Below are positions 63,921-64,000 of a DNA stretch of 64,000 nucleotides, piece after piece (the first letter of the stretch is position 1; each line of letters opens with the position of its first letter). The translations under genes were made by a program, and so were the position numbers. The stretch lies in the NCBI RefSeq assembly GCF_000153185.1, contig NZ_CH724149.1, positions 260,424 through 324,423 on the forward strand, given 5' to 3'. This DNA comes from Reinekea blandensis MED297 (lineage in GTDB: Bacteria; Pseudomonadota; Gammaproteobacteria; Pseudomonadales; Natronospirillaceae). The notes under the pieces are model-generated. The model had not been told where the DNA came from and made no database searches. It worked only from the letters and a program-made list of their open reading frames with translations.

Positions 63921-64000
63921 TTACAATGCGATGCTGCACTTGTCAGCAATACTGCATTTATCAGCGATACTGCACTTATCAGCAATACTGCACTTATCAG
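63921..64000 (-). CDS. C-terminal end of a hexapeptide-repeat peptide, candidate RiPP precursor (runs off the right edge)
   Basis: Read on the minus strand, the frame ending in TAA at 63921 encodes four tandem copies of Asp-Lys-Cys-Ser-Ile-Ala followed by a final Leu, and continues past the window edge. The 18-base units, from the C-terminal one inward, read GAC AAG TGC AGC ATC GCA, then GAT AAA TGC AGT ATT GCT, then GAT AAG TGC AGT ATC GCT, then GAT AAG TGC AGT ATT GCT. All differences are synonymous, which is strong evidence for coding and for selection on the peptide. The neighbouring YcaO enzyme acts on Cys or Ser in other systems, so these repeats look like multiple core peptides. The leader, the number of repeats and the start codon lie outside the window. 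Confidence 0.8.
   Translation of the reverse strand, partial: DKCSIADKCSIADKCSIADKCSIAL

Noticed and set aside
63921..64000. 18-base tandem repeats read as a CRISPR array or non-coding satellite
   Set aside because: There are no spacers between the units, and all differences fall at third codon positions of one frame, which fits a coding repeat.

Overview
This 64 kb window is chromosomal DNA of a gammaproteobacterium. The housekeeping gene order (ponA/pilMNOPQ/aroKB/damX/gltBD, hemCDXY, argH with algZR, thiL-pgpA, ptsP) and the medium-GC coding sequence suggest a marine Oceanospirillales-type organism, perhaps of the Saccharospirillum/Reinekea group. That placement is an inference from gene content and protein similarity recalled from memory, not from a search.

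Layout. 1-8734: the 5' part of a penicillin-binding protein 1A gene (minus strand), divergent from a compact pilMNOPQ-aroK-aroB-damX run that builds the type IV pilus inner-membrane platform and secretin and then starts the shikimate pathway. 8735-14846: gltB-gltD (glutamate synthase). 14883-15147: a 265 bp MITE-like element inserted directly behind the gltD terminator hairpin. 15237-18060: an RNA/DNA methyltransferase-like gene, acpH (minus) and hemE. 18064-23340: a penicillin-acylase family enzyme (minus), parC and a small ComFB-like gene. 23362-34129: a solitary sugar-binding protein gene (minus), hemC-hemD-hemX-hemY-msrC, and a gtsABCD-type glucose ABC transporter operon. 34361-40302: a GGDEF-EAL protein, a TPR-GAF protein with a degenerate GGDEF domain and an inner-membrane protein with a ClpP/COG3904-like domain. 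40495-45513: argH (minus), algZ-algR, a SutA-like small protein and an HD-GYP protein. 46107-49196: pckA, thiL and pgpA. 49373-54506: an orphan lipoprotein, then ptsP followed by two paralogous coiled-coil membrane proteins. 54600-59489: a 1.6 kb-residue secreted repeat protein ending in a GlyGly-CTERM-like tail.

The right end changes character. A promoter with a GC-rich discriminator precedes an interrupted tRNA fragment, one intact tRNA with a CAU anticodon (most likely tRNA-Ile2) and a decayed tRNA copy. Beyond them the DNA is clearly richer in A and T. It carries, on the minus strand, a small lipoprotein, an MFS transporter, a YcaO-domain protein and, running off the window edge, the 3' end of a reading frame made of perfect hexapeptide repeats (Asp-Lys-Cys-Ser-Ile-Ala, four copies visible, then Leu and stop). 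The 18-base units differ from each other only at synonymous third codon positions. A cysteine/serine-containing multi-core peptide next to a YcaO enzyme and an exporter looks like a RiPP (ribosomally made, modified peptide) biosynthetic locus. I regard this as the most interesting item in the window. Its leader region and any partner proteins lie beyond base 64000.

Other items worth a second look are a densely structured 120-base insert in the first tRNA fragment, inverted repeats upstream of gtsA and the ComFB-like gene, a degenerate metzincin motif and an ABCABC super-repeat in the large secreted protein, and the ptsP-linked paralogous pair.
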